From the NCBI GenBank assembly GCA_017519145.1, contig JAFWTA010000033.1, positions 41,331 to 105,330 of the forward strand: a stretch of 64,000 nucleotides of DNA. The letters are read 5' to 3'. This document shows positions 43,116 through 51,433 of this stretch, piece by piece (position 1 is the first letter of the stretch; every line of letters begins with the position of its first letter). Source of the stretch: Ruminococcus sp. Lineage in GTDB: Bacteria > Bacillota > Clostridia > Oscillospirales > Ruminococcaceae. Below the pieces are notes generated by a model, which saw nothing but the letters and a program-made list of their open reading frames with translations, did no database searches and had not been told where the DNA came from. Made by a program: the position numbers and the translations under genes.

Positions 43116-43670
43116 ATGGATAATGGTTCAGGTAGCTACGACCGTTATCTTGCCGGCGATGATTCGGCTATGGGTGATCTCGTCCGAGAATACAAGGACG
43201 GACTTACCTTGTTCCTTAACAGTTTTACCAACGATATTTTTGATGCGGAAGAGCTCATGGAAGAGACCTTCTTCAGACTGGCGTACAAAAAACCTAAATA
43301 TTCAGGCAAAAGCTCCTTCAGGACATGGCTCTATGCCATTGCAAGAAATCTTGCTATCGACTACCTGAGAAAGCGAAAACGTACTGTGACAGTTTCTGTG
43401 GATGAGTGCTATGATCTGAGCTCGGGGCAGGATATCGAAAAGGACTATCTGCTCGAGGAGCGTAAGGCGATCATTCACAGGCTGATGCAGAGACTGAAAT
43501 ATGAATACCGTCAGGTCATATGCCTGATCTATATCGAGGGATTTTCAAATTCGGAAACTGCGGTCATCATGCATAAGAGCAGCCGGCAGATAACCAATAT
43601 GCTGTATCAGGCAAAAAAAGCTCTCAGATCAGAGCTGGAAAAGGAGGGGATAACGTATGCGGGATTATGA
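43116..43670 (+). CDS. ECF-type RNA polymerase sigma factor
   Basis: 184-residue sigma factor. Region 2 is NDIFDAEELMEETFFRLAYKK with SSFRTWLYAIARNLAIDYLRK, and region 4 is LKYEYRQVICLIYIEGFSN with SETAVIMHKSSRQITNMLYQ. ATG 43116 follows AAAGGAG by 8 nt. It overlaps the next gene by 14 bp. Upstream, CTTACGTCTAA (about 43066-43076) resembles an ECF -10 element, so autoregulation is possible but uncertain. Confidence 0.9.
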   Translation: MDNGSGSYDRYLAGDDSAMGDLVREYKDGLTLFLNSFTNDIFDAEELMEETFFRLAYKKPKYSGKSSFRTWLYAIARNLAIDYLRKRKRTVTVSVDECYDLSSGQDIEKDYLLEERKAIIHRLMQRLKYEYRQVICLIYIEGFSNSETAVIMHKSSRQITNMLYQAKKALRSELEKEGITYAGL

Positions 43671-45924
43671 TGAAGTTACTCAGACCGTACTGAGGCGTCG
43701 GGATGAAGCGATAGCTAAGGACAGGCGCAGAGCTGTTATAATGAGGCGGAGCGCTGCTGCTGCACTGTCTGTATGCGCGGCTGCATTTGTAGGGTTCGGT
43801 GTTTTCAGGATGAACAGCAAGGATATCGAGCTTCCCGATGACGGCGGTAACATCATTGCGGAAACTACTGTTCCGCCCGTAAGTCAAAGCATTTCCACCT
43901 CCGCAGTCACCACCGACAGGACTGCTTCGACCATAACCACGTTCACATCGGTGAAGGATACGGCTGTGACGACAGCTGTATCGGCAGCAGCACTTACAAC
44001 TGCGCCGGAAACCGCTTATACAGCAGCACAGACCACCGGATTATCCACAGCACCTGCGGCAGCTGCGGCAACGTCATTCATCCCTCGGACGACAGCCGCT
44101 GTGCCTGCTGCGGCAACAACAGTTACTACTGCAAAAAACAAGGATATTTACCTTGAAAGGAGCGTTGAAATGAAAAAGCTTACACCATTTGCTGCGTCAC
44201 TTATCATGATGGCAAACGCTGCTGCCCCTCTCAATACAGCAGCTTCTCCCGAGACACCTGCAACTGCGGCGGTTTCGGGCTATAACGAATTCAGCATTCT
44301 TGCGGGAATGGATAACGGGGATACGGATATTGATATAGATATGGACGGACAGTTCGGCATAAAGGACTGCTTCTATCTTATGGCATATGATTACCGAAAG
44401 GAACTGGATCCTGCCATCGAGAACAATATACTCTCCATCGCCGACTTTGACATGAGCGGCTCGGTTGACCATGCCGACTCCGATATTCTGATGAAGTACC
44501 TTGTTACAAGGAAAAAGGTGAAGGGCGAATATCTCTCAAAGGATTACTATGCTGACTTCGATATCGTTACATATACACAGGGCGAGCCCATATACGGTCC
44601 TGCTTACCCCGAGATCGTGGAGATATGTAATTCTCCCGACTTTGACAAGGAGGCATATACTCAGGAAGAGCTTGATGATATGTTCGAGAAGGAACTCGCG
44701 CAGACCATAGTAGGCTATGAGCAGATTCCCCACGGCTTTGCCGATACATTCATCGACTATCTCAGGTCGTTTGTCAAGAACACTCTCGGCGGCGGCGTAT
44801 TCAGCAACAGCCTTGAGATGGGAGACATAGTCCTCGATATCGACGGTGACGGACAGGAGACATTTGATGATGTCTGCGTATATATGGTGTTTGTCAATCA
44901 GCGGTGGAATAAGGAGAAGATACAGAGAAATCATGACTGGATAGACTCGCTCCTCCCGATCGATCAGGATCCCGAAGGACTTCTCGCTCTCAGAGAGCCG
45001 GACTTCGTAACATCATTGACCGATGAAGAATGGGCTGTATGCGAGGCAGACTACAGCTTCTTCATCAATGTGCTGAAACTGCATGACTTTGAAATGTACG
45101 CAACAAACTATCTTCTTGAGGATAATGGCAGACCCGGCGACATATACTTCGACAATGACCACTACACAGCGATCCATCCCGAGGCTGAGCAGCTCTATTT
45201 CGGAGATTTTGTCAGAGGCAATTATGACAGGATGTATCCCATTGATGAAAAGATGGTCTACGATGAGTCCTATATGCATGAGCACTCCAATGACTATTAT
45301 GAAAGCGTTGCGGCAGGAGAGGTAACTCCTGTGGACGCAACAGGCGACGGTTTCCTTGACTACAAGGATATCCTCATCGCTGATATGTACCTCTATGACT
45401 ATAAAAACAGCGTCCCCAGAGAGCAGTCCATCATTCCCGATGATGTGTGGAGCTTCTTCACAGACAGCCTCGACATCAACGGAAACGGCTTATACGGAGA
45501 CCTTACCGATGTTTCTATCTATCAGTTCTCGATATATGTTTACAGATGCACGAAACTGGGTGAACAGGAGCTGCCCTATGACAATCGCGGGGAATATCTC
45601 TCTTATATGGCAGATTACCGTGCTGAGCTCACAGCAGCTAAGTTCGGCGAAAGAGCAGGGGTACAGCCTGCGCCCGTTATGATCGAGAGCAGACTTGAAA
45701 AGACGTTACAGGACCCTTCAATAGTACGAAACGGTGACGCAAACTGCGATGGTGATACCGACCTTGCCGATGCTATCTTCATCATGCAGTCCATGGCTAA
45801 CCCCGACAAATATAACCTCTCAAATCTGGGCAGGTTCAACGGTGACGTCTGCGAGACAGGCGGCGGCATCACTGCAAACGACGCTCTTTCCATACAGAGC
45901 AGTCTGCTGAGCGGTGCATATTGA
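43657..45924 (+). CDS. Anti-sigma-like membrane protein fused in frame to a dockerin protein (long form)
   Basis: 755-residue frame, paralogue of the one at 29414. Residues 1-28 are cytosolic and basic, about 30-50 form a membrane helix, and 51-165 are a Thr/Ala-rich linker. The frame then runs without a stop into MKKLTPFAASLIMMANAAA at M172, a signal-peptide-like segment. Beyond this are EF-hand regions (DIDMDGQFGIKD, DIDGDGQETFDD, DATGDGFLDYKD, DINGNGLYGD) and a C-terminal type I dockerin (GDANCDGDTDLADAIFIMQS) almost identical to its paralogue. The start at 43657 overlaps the sigma stop by 14 bp, with AGGAGGGG upstream, so sigma and long form are translationally coupled. Confidence 0.82.
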   Translation: MRDYDEVTQTVLRRRDEAIAKDRRRAVIMRRSAAAALSVCAAAFVGFGVFRMNSKDIELPDDGGNIIAETTVPPVSQSISTSAVTTDRTASTITTFTSVKDTAVTTAVSAAALTTAPETAYTAAQTTGLSTAPAAAAATSFIPRTTAAVPAAATTVTTAKNKDIYLERSVEMKKLTPFAASLIMMANAAAPLNTAASPETPATAAVSGYNEFSILAGMDNGDTDIDIDMDGQFGIKDCFYLMAYDYRKELDPAIENNILSIADFDMSGSVDHADSDILMKYLVTRKKVKGEYLSKDYYADFDIVTYTQGEPIYGPAYPEIVEICNSPDFDKEAYTQEELDDMFEKELAQTIVGYEQIPHGFADTFIDYLRSFVKNTLGGGVFSNSLEMGDIVLDIDGDGQETFDDVCVYMVFVNQRWNKEKIQRNHDWIDSLLPIDQDPEGLLALREPDFVTSLTDEEWAVCEADYSFFINVLKLHDFEMYATNYLLEDNGRPGDIYFDNDHYTAIHPEAEQLYFGDFVRGNYDRMYPIDEKMVYDESYMHEHSNDYYESVAAGEVTPVDATGDGFLDYKDILIADMYLYDYKNSVPREQSIIPDDVWSFFTDSLDINGNGLYGDLTDVSIYQFSIYVYRCTKLGEQELPYDNRGEYLSYMADYRAELTAAKFGERAGVQPAPVMIESRLEKTLQDPSIVRNGDANCDGDTDLADAIFIMQSMANPDKYNLSNLGRFNGDVCETGGGITANDALSIQSSLLSGAY
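44156..44162 (+). promoter_or_regulatory. Internal ribosome binding site for the short dockerin form
   Basis: AAAGGAG, 7 nt before ATG 44170, inside the anti-sigma-like reading frame. Identical in sequence and spacing to the site at 31158-31164. Confidence 0.75.
44170..45924 (+). CDS. Secreted dockerin protein from internal start (short form)
   Basis: The same frame from ATG 44170 gives a 584-residue secreted protein with an N-terminal signal peptide and a C-terminal dockerin. AAAGGAG (44156-44162) lies exactly 7 nt before it, as in the paralogous locus, and both internal starts are preceded by codons for ERS-(V/F)-E. The mid-region aligns with the paralogue throughout and shows no recognised enzyme fold. 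Confidence 0.65.
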   Translation: MKKLTPFAASLIMMANAAAPLNTAASPETPATAAVSGYNEFSILAGMDNGDTDIDIDMDGQFGIKDCFYLMAYDYRKELDPAIENNILSIADFDMSGSVDHADSDILMKYLVTRKKVKGEYLSKDYYADFDIVTYTQGEPIYGPAYPEIVEICNSPDFDKEAYTQEELDDMFEKELAQTIVGYEQIPHGFADTFIDYLRSFVKNTLGGGVFSNSLEMGDIVLDIDGDGQETFDDVCVYMVFVNQRWNKEKIQRNHDWIDSLLPIDQDPEGLLALREPDFVTSLTDEEWAVCEADYSFFINVLKLHDFEMYATNYLLEDNGRPGDIYFDNDHYTAIHPEAEQLYFGDFVRGNYDRMYPIDEKMVYDESYMHEHSNDYYESVAAGEVTPVDATGDGFLDYKDILIADMYLYDYKNSVPREQSIIPDDVWSFFTDSLDINGNGLYGDLTDVSIYQFSIYVYRCTKLGEQELPYDNRGEYLSYMADYRAELTAAKFGERAGVQPAPVMIESRLEKTLQDPSIVRNGDANCDGDTDLADAIFIMQSMANPDKYNLSNLGRFNGDVCETGGGITANDALSIQSSLLSGAY

Positions 45925-45970
45925 TATACACTGATCCTCCCTTTGCTGTAAATTGTGTTATTGAGTAACA

Positions 45971-45998
45971 GAGCTCCCTTCGGGGAGCTCATTTTTTG
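45971..45998 (+). terminator. Intrinsic terminator of the second sigma/dockerin operon
   Basis: An 8-bp stem GAGCTCCC (45971-45978) with GGGAGCTC (45983-45990) closed by a TTCG tetraloop, followed by ATTTTTTG. Confidence 0.93.
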
Positions 45999-46036
45999 TA
46001 AATTCTATTTGTTTTGTAATAAACTTATTCAAATTA

Positions 46037-46065
46037 TTGACAAAAGTCGTGAAAAGTGCTATAAT
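46037..46065 (+). promoter_or_regulatory. Consensus promoter of the FHA/PP2C/kinase operon
   Basis: TTGACA (46037-46042), 17 nt, TATAAT (46060-46065). A leader of about 110 nt follows, with two TTTTTTCTAA-like runs. Confidence 0.85.
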
Positions 46066-46184
46066 GACAGTGTGTGTATTTTTTTGACATCCGCATTTTT
46101 TTCTAATAGATAGATCATTTTTTCTAAAGCCTGCCGATGAACGGTGTTACGGCGATTTTCGGCAGGAAATTAAGGGGTGAATTT

Positions 46185-47543
46185 ATGGCAGGCAGCGTCA
46201 CTACCAAGCTTCTTTATCAGAACTGCGATACCTTTATGCAGGCAGGTCTGAAAAAGAAGGACAGGATAGACGAGGATCAGCTTCAGCTGATAAACGGAAA
46301 AAGAGATATGGGCTTTCTCGGCATAAGGTGGGAAAAGACCGCCACGAGAAACGTATTTCGGTATAATGTCAGCAATATGACGGCGCTTTCCGAGTATATC
46401 AAGCAGACCATGCCGCAGGAAAAGTATTTCAGCATTATCAATCAGTTCCAGAAGATATATGAGTTCTGTGCAAGAACAGAGGGACTATCCGCTGACAACC
46501 TCCTGCTGAGCGACCTGAAGAACGTGTACTACGATGTGGAGAAACAGAAGGTCTTTGTGGCGTATCTCCCTCTCTCGGAGAATATCTACAAGTGCTCCAA
46601 CGTGGTGAAGTTCCTCTCTAAGCTCAACAAGAACGCCAGCATAACCATAACCAACGGCACGGTTATGCAGAAGTACGGCTTTTTCCTTGAGGACCTTATG
46701 GCAAAGCAGAACAGCAAGACTCCCAAGAACGGCGGTCTGTCCTATGCTCAGCTCTATACTCTGCTCCACGATGTGCTGTCAATACCTGTTGAGGATCCTG
46801 TTCCTGCGGCGGATACTGCTGCGGAAGCACCTTCTCCTGCGGCTGCAGGCGGTGCTGATGCTCCCATGGACGATGACGGCGACCATACCATCCTCGTCAG
46901 CAGAAGAAGCTCGGACTGCCTTGCATTTCTGAAGGACGACAGCAACAGGGAGTTCCCTATAGACCATGTGCCTTTCACTATCGGCAGACGTCCCGACAAC
47001 GACCTGTCACTTACAGACAAGGGAACTGTCTCAAAGGTCCATGCGGCTATCGGCTTCGAGGACGGACAGTGGTTCGTGGAGGACAGGGGCTCAGCCAACG
47101 GTACCTTCCTCAACGACTTTGCGGAGAATGCCCGCAGGATATCAAAGGAGACTATCAACAGCGGCGATGTTATCTACATCTATGACGCTCCCTTTGTGTT
47201 CACGGTAAATTCCGGGGATGCGGCTACGGTCATAGTCGGTGCCGCAGGCAAGAAGCAGGAGCCTCCCAAGAACAAGGTCAAGAAGATCGCCTACTTCATC
47301 AACGGCTCAAGCAATGAGAGGATACCCGTTTTCGTGTATCCCTTTACCTGTGCGGAGCTCTCAGGCGTGGTCATTGACCGCGAGAGCAACGGAAGCAGAC
47401 ATAATATATGTATCGAGAACATCTCGTGCAATTCCCTCAGCGTGGAGGGAAGCGATGTGCCCGCAGGGGAAAAGACTGTCATCTTCTCAGGCTGTAATTT
47501 CCTGTATCACGGCATATCATATACATTCTACGAAGAGAACTGA
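46185..47543 (+). CDS. FHA-domain protein with kinase-fold-like N-terminal domain
   Basis: 452-residue cytosolic protein. Residues about 1-190 resemble the DUF6382-type N-terminal domain found before FHA domains in Firmicutes, itself like a shrunken pseudokinase. An Ala/Pro linker follows. The FHA domain at about 255-345 has all phosphothreonine-binding marks (FTIGRRPDNDLSL, VSKVHA, SANGTFLND). The last 100 residues form a second, degenerate FHA-like fold. ATG 46185 follows AAGGGGTG; a longer frame from 46137 has no site. It is first in an operon with PP2C and Ser/Thr kinase genes, so it probably reads kinase-phosphorylated partners. Confidence 0.86.
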   Translation: MAGSVTTKLLYQNCDTFMQAGLKKKDRIDEDQLQLINGKRDMGFLGIRWEKTATRNVFRYNVSNMTALSEYIKQTMPQEKYFSIINQFQKIYEFCARTEGLSADNLLLSDLKNVYYDVEKQKVFVAYLPLSENIYKCSNVVKFLSKLNKNASITITNGTVMQKYGFFLEDLMAKQNSKTPKNGGLSYAQLYTLLHDVLSIPVEDPVPAADTAAEAPSPAAAGGADAPMDDDGDHTILVSRRSSDCLAFLKDDSNREFPIDHVPFTIGRRPDNDLSLTDKGTVSKVHAAIGFEDGQWFVEDRGSANGTFLNDFAENARRISKETINSGDVIYIYDAPFVFTVNSGDAATVIVGAAGKKQEPPKNKVKKIAYFINGSSNERIPVFVYPFTCAELSGVVIDRESNGSRHNICIENISCNSLSVEGSDVPAGEKTVIFSGCNFLYHGISYTFYEEN

Positions 47544-47555
47544 CGGTGAACGTGA

Positions 47556-48335
47556 ATGAAATATATGTTTTCATATGTGACTACCGAGGGCGCGGTGAGA
47601 AAGGTCAATCAGGACTCTCTCTTTGCCGCTGAGGCTGAGTTCGGCGGTGAGAATATCTTCTTTGCCGCAGTCTGCGACGGCGTAGGCGGTCTCTCCTCGG
47701 GCGAGAAGGCAAGCGGCTATGTCTGCAAGCGCATGAACGAGTGGTTCGCGGAGGACTTTGCCGACCTCATGAGAAGGGGAGCCTCCATACTGAAGATAAG
47801 GGAGTCCGTCGATGACAGGCTCCACGAGCTCAACGACAGTATAAACGCCTATGCGGAAAAGCACTCCGCAGATATGGCGACGACATTTACGGGGATACTC
47901 ATTATCCCGCAGCTGAAGCGTATGCTCATCGCTCATGTCGGCGACTCACGGCTGTATAAGATAACCGACGATGAGATAAAGATACTGACTTCCGACCACT
48001 CCGTAGTGGCACAGGATGTCAGAAACGGCGTAATAACCGCCGAAATGGCTGAGACTGACCCAAGACAGAATCAGCTCACCAACTGTATCGGAGCAGGTCT
48101 CGATGATACCTCCTACGACTACAGCATAGTAGCCTACGGCGAGAATGAGTGCTATATGCTCTGCACCGACGGCTTCAGAAAAAAGATCACAGCGGACGAG
48201 ATGCAGTTCCTGCTGAAGCCCTCCATCAACGAGGACGAGAAGATCATGTCAGGACATCTTGAAAAGCTGAAAAATAAGGTCATAAAGGGCGGCGAAAAGG
48301 ATAATATCACTGCTCTTATGGTAAAGCTCTGCTGA
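47556..48335 (+). CDS. PP2C-type Ser/Thr protein phosphatase
   Basis: 259-residue PPM phosphatase, the usual length of bacterial Stp/PrpC. Metal-binding motifs are present: VNQDS (D20), VCDGVGG (D41, G42), LIAHVGDSRLYKI, LTSDHSVV, LCTDGF and the final DNIT. It lies between FHA and kinase genes and should reverse the kinase's phosphorylation. Confidence 0.94.
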   Translation: MKYMFSYVTTEGAVRKVNQDSLFAAEAEFGGENIFFAAVCDGVGGLSSGEKASGYVCKRMNEWFAEDFADLMRRGASILKIRESVDDRLHELNDSINAYAEKHSADMATTFTGILIIPQLKRMLIAHVGDSRLYKITDDEIKILTSDHSVVAQDVRNGVITAEMAETDPRQNQLTNCIGAGLDDTSYDYSIVAYGENECYMLCTDGFRKKITADEMQFLLKPSINEDEKIMSGHLEKLKNKVIKGGEKDNITALMVKLC

Positions 48336-48351
48336 AAGCGAGGAGATCTAT

Positions 48352-50052
48352 TTGCTCAATAAAGGATTCGTCCTTGAAAACAGATACAAGATCGTCAATA
48401 TTGCGGGTAAGGGCGGTACCTCCGTCGTATACAGAGCTGTTGACCTGAAAGCCAACAACGCTCAGCGCGCGGTCAAGGAGGTCATGAAGACCAACGGCGC
48501 CGACGCATATAATGCAAGGCAGGAGTCACTGCTCATCAAGGAATTCTGCGAAAAGGACGTAAAGAACTCCTACTTCCCCAATATCATCGAGATAATCGAC
48601 AACAAGCCCGAGGCTTTGTACATAGTTCAGGACTATATCGACGGCGTATCCATGGAAAAGCTCCTTGCATACGACCCGTTCCGCCACAAGACCGTTCTCA
48701 GGTATGCCAAGGATATCTGCTCGGTAATGTCGTTCATACACAAGTGCGGAATGATACACAGCGATATGAAGCCCGATAATATCATGGTAGTAAGAAATTA
48801 CGATGATTTTGAGAATATGAAGCGCTCCGACAAGTATGGAAAGCTCAAATTCATCGACTTCGGATCCGTTATCGAAAGAAGACAGGGTACCTTTGCCTAT
48901 ACCCCTGCCTATGCCGCTCCCGAGCAGTTCAACAAGGAGGAACTGGACGAGAGGACGGATATTTTCAATATCGGCGCTACCCTGTACCATATGCTCACGG
49001 GAAAAAAGCCCCTTAATGTCTCTGCCAACGGAAAGCTGGTGAGCTCCGCCGAGAGGTTCACATTCGGCAAGGGTATGAACTCTGCTCTCGTCAGGATAAT
49101 CAAGAAGTGCGTCAACGAGGACAGAAGCAAGAGATACCCCAACTGCGATGAGCTCTATGACGCTCTCTACAAGGCAGAGAACCACACCTACGCAAGAGCT
49201 GCGGGCATACTTGCAGGCATTGCGGCAGTATTTCTGGGCTTTTCGTTCTTTGCGGGAACTATGGCAAACAAGAGCAGGAGCGAGGACTTCAACAAGCTGG
49301 TGGAAAGGGCTGAGAACACCAGCGAGTACTCCGAGAGGGCTGCTGCCTTTGAGGAGGTAATAAATGCCGACGGCTCATATGCCGACGCATATCTGAAGCT
49401 AATAGAACTGTACAAGACTGATATGGTGTTCGACGAGAAGGAGACAGGTCAGATACTTACCCTCATAAGCGAGAATATAAACGAGCTGAAAAAGAACCCT
49501 CAGTATGAGGAGATCGCCTATGAGCTGGGTATACTCTACTGGTATTACTACTTCTACGGGAACGACGGAGACAGCTCCAGACAGAACGGAAGCACGACCG
49601 GCAGGATAGCCTCCGTAAAATGGTTCAGTGAGGCTCAGACCGACAACTTTAAAAAGTATGACTCGGATAAATACGATATAGCAAGAGTTTACTGCGCTAT
49701 CGGCGATTTCTACTCGCAGACGCAGAAGAAGGAGAACGAGCTTCTCAAGAAGAACTACTCTGCTGATCTGTGGCAGAGCATGAACGAGCTGGATTCGCTT
49801 ATAGAGGAGGCTAATGCAGGCTCCGATATAATCATTCTCGAGACCTACAAGACCCTTATAAATCTGGAAAACACCAACATGAACGATTTCGCAAAGTCGG
49901 GTATCTCCTATGACGAGCAGAGGAGATTTCTCGACAACATCAAAGCAAAGACCGAGAAGATAAACGCTGTCGAAGACCGCGCTGTGGAGGCAAAGGAATA
50001 CATCCTCAGCTTCTATGACAGGATAATCGAGAGCATAAAAGGCTCGGAATAA
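48352..50052 (+). CDS. Membrane-anchored Ser/Thr protein kinase
   Basis: 566-residue kinase. Glycine loop GKGGTSVVY, ATP Lys K42 (RAVKEV), catalytic loop HSDMKPDNIMV (D138, N143), and FIDFG (D169). The loop reads HSD, so it is another non-RD kinase. A membrane helix at about 283-303 leads into an external domain of 260 helical residues with TPR-like pairs, not PASTA. The start is TTG 48352 with GAGGAG upstream. The pair with PP2C and FHA is a complete phospho-signalling set. Confidence 0.92.
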   Translation: MLNKGFVLENRYKIVNIAGKGGTSVVYRAVDLKANNAQRAVKEVMKTNGADAYNARQESLLIKEFCEKDVKNSYFPNIIEIIDNKPEALYIVQDYIDGVSMEKLLAYDPFRHKTVLRYAKDICSVMSFIHKCGMIHSDMKPDNIMVVRNYDDFENMKRSDKYGKLKFIDFGSVIERRQGTFAYTPAYAAPEQFNKEELDERTDIFNIGATLYHMLTGKKPLNVSANGKLVSSAERFTFGKGMNSALVRIIKKCVNEDRSKRYPNCDELYDALYKAENHTYARAAGILAGIAAVFLGFSFFAGTMANKSRSEDFNKLVERAENTSEYSERAAAFEEVINADGSYADAYLKLIELYKTDMVFDEKETGQILTLISENINELKKNPQYEEIAYELGILYWYYYFYGNDGDSSRQNGSTTGRIASVKWFSEAQTDNFKKYDSDKYDIARVYCAIGDFYSQTQKKENELLKKNYSADLWQSMNELDSLIEEANAGSDIIILETYKTLINLENTNMNDFAKSGISYDEQRRFLDNIKAKTEKINAVEDRAVEAKEYILSFYDRIIESIKGSE

Positions 50053-50063
50053 GGAGGGACGGC

Positions 50064-50465
50064 ATGAATTCTTTTTACTGGCAGCTGATATCACAGATAT
50101 CTCTTGGCATCGGACTTGTGCTGCTCCTCGTTGCAGTCATAATCGCAATAAGATTCAGAGTCATATCAAATCTGGTATCTGAGCTCACCGCAAAGGGCGT
50201 TACTGCCGAGAAGGGCTTGCAGACCCCGTCGGTGAGTATGTCCATGAGAGCCTCGGATGAGTTCTTTGCCGGGGATAACAGCGATGACAACAAGGACGGC
50301 GATATCATCACCGTTGTTGTGGGACATAAGCCAAAGGACAATATAAGTGACACCGTGGTTGTCGGAACAACTACGGGTGGTCAGAACGACTTCAGGATAG
50401 TCAGGAACGTCCTTCTCATCAACGCCGATGTGGATGTTATCGACAATGGTGGAAAAAAGAGATGA
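50064..50465 (+). CDS. Small single-pass membrane protein
   Basis: 133-residue protein with one N-terminal membrane helix (about 9-31) and an acidic Asp/Asn-rich tail of 100 residues containing Thr/Val strands (DIITVVVGHK, DTVVVGTTTGG). GGAGGG precedes the ATG. It overlaps the following cohesin-like gene by 4 bp. The Thr-rich acidic tail could be a kinase or FHA target if it is cytosolic; topology is uncertain. No family is recognised. Confidence 0.75.
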   Translation: MNSFYWQLISQISLGIGLVLLLVAVIIAIRFRVISNLVSELTAKGVTAEKGLQTPSVSMSMRASDEFFAGDNSDDNKDGDIITVVVGHKPKDNISDTVVVGTTTGGQNDFRIVRNVLLINADVDVIDNGGKKR

Positions 50466-51427
50466 GATACGGAAGATTTGCTGCCGCTGTCTGCTCGGGA
50501 CTGCTTTTGTGTCAGCCTGCGGTATGTATTATGCAGGCACAGGCTTATGATGCTCCCTCGGGAATAGAGCTGTCGCTGGGCAGCGCCGAGGTGGAAAGGG
50601 CTTCTCTGGCCGAGAATGACCTTGTGGAGATACCCATATACATCAGGAACAATCCCGGCTTTACCTCGCTGAATATGATAATCACTCTGGACGAGGGGCT
50701 GAGGTTCGACGACGAAATAGACGCATCGGTCACTGCCGAAGGTATTGAAGGCGTTAATCTTTACCGCTGTGATGACTCGGGAAGAGTTCTCTCAGCCTGC
50801 TTTGAGGTGCCGCGGAGACACAGGTTCACCGATGACGGCGAGCTGGGAAAGCTCAGGATAAGAGTTGACGGTAATATCTCTGACGGCTGGTACGGTGCAT
50901 CATTTGCAGAGAGCGGCGGAAATTTCCGGATGAAGATATTCACATACAACGACATGGACGCGGAGTTCGGTGCGGAATGCTTCTCACTTCTGGAGGGCGG
51001 AGGCATCACGGTCGGAAATGCGGCTGCTCCGGTCAGCGTTCAGGAGGAAAGACCTGCCGACAACGGAGATACGCAGAGGTCTCAGCCCGTACAGGGCGGT
51101 GAGTCCTATGACAGCGGCTCTCCGCAGGAGGAAGCGGACAGAACAGTAACGTCGGCAGCTGAGCCTGCGGCGACAACAACTTCGGCAGTATCGGCATCTG
51201 CCGCGGCTCAGTCCGTGACAACGACATCATCTACCGCGGTATCGTCCACGACTACTGCGGAGACCACAGTGAAAACATCGGCTTCTACGGAAGCTTCTTC
51301 GACCACAAACGCCATACCCGGCGAGACCGAAACAAGAAAAAGGGGCGGACTGCCCTTTCCCGTTATTGCTGCGGCTGTCATCGCGGCAGCGGCGGCTGTA
51401 GGTCTGGTCTCAAGAAAAAGGAGGTAG
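50462..51427 (+). CDS. Membrane-anchored cohesin-like protein
   Basis: 321-residue exported protein. A signal peptide (1-28) is followed by a beta-sandwich at about 33-185 that matches the cohesin layout: VEIPIYIRNNPGFTSLNM as first strands, then LDEGLRF, and GELGKLRIRVDG and GGITVGN near the end. A Thr/Ser/Ala-rich linker of 100 residues leads to a C-terminal helix (FPVIAAAVIAAAAAVGLV) and basic tail. There is no LPXTG motif. Cohesins bind dockerins, so this may hold dockerin proteins, such as those at 29.4, 36.1 and 43.7 kb, at the membrane. The cohesin call is from pattern only. Confidence 0.68.
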   Translation: MRYGRFAAAVCSGLLLCQPAVCIMQAQAYDAPSGIELSLGSAEVERASLAENDLVEIPIYIRNNPGFTSLNMIITLDEGLRFDDEIDASVTAEGIEGVNLYRCDDSGRVLSACFEVPRRHRFTDDGELGKLRIRVDGNISDGWYGASFAESGGNFRMKIFTYNDMDAEFGAECFSLLEGGGITVGNAAAPVSVQEERPADNGDTQRSQPVQGGESYDSGSPQEEADRTVTSAAEPAATTTSAVSASAAAQSVTTTSSTAVSSTTTAETTVKTSASTEASSTTNAIPGETETRKRGGLPFPVIAAAVIAAAAAVGLVSRKRR

Positions 51428-51433
51428 ATCGGG

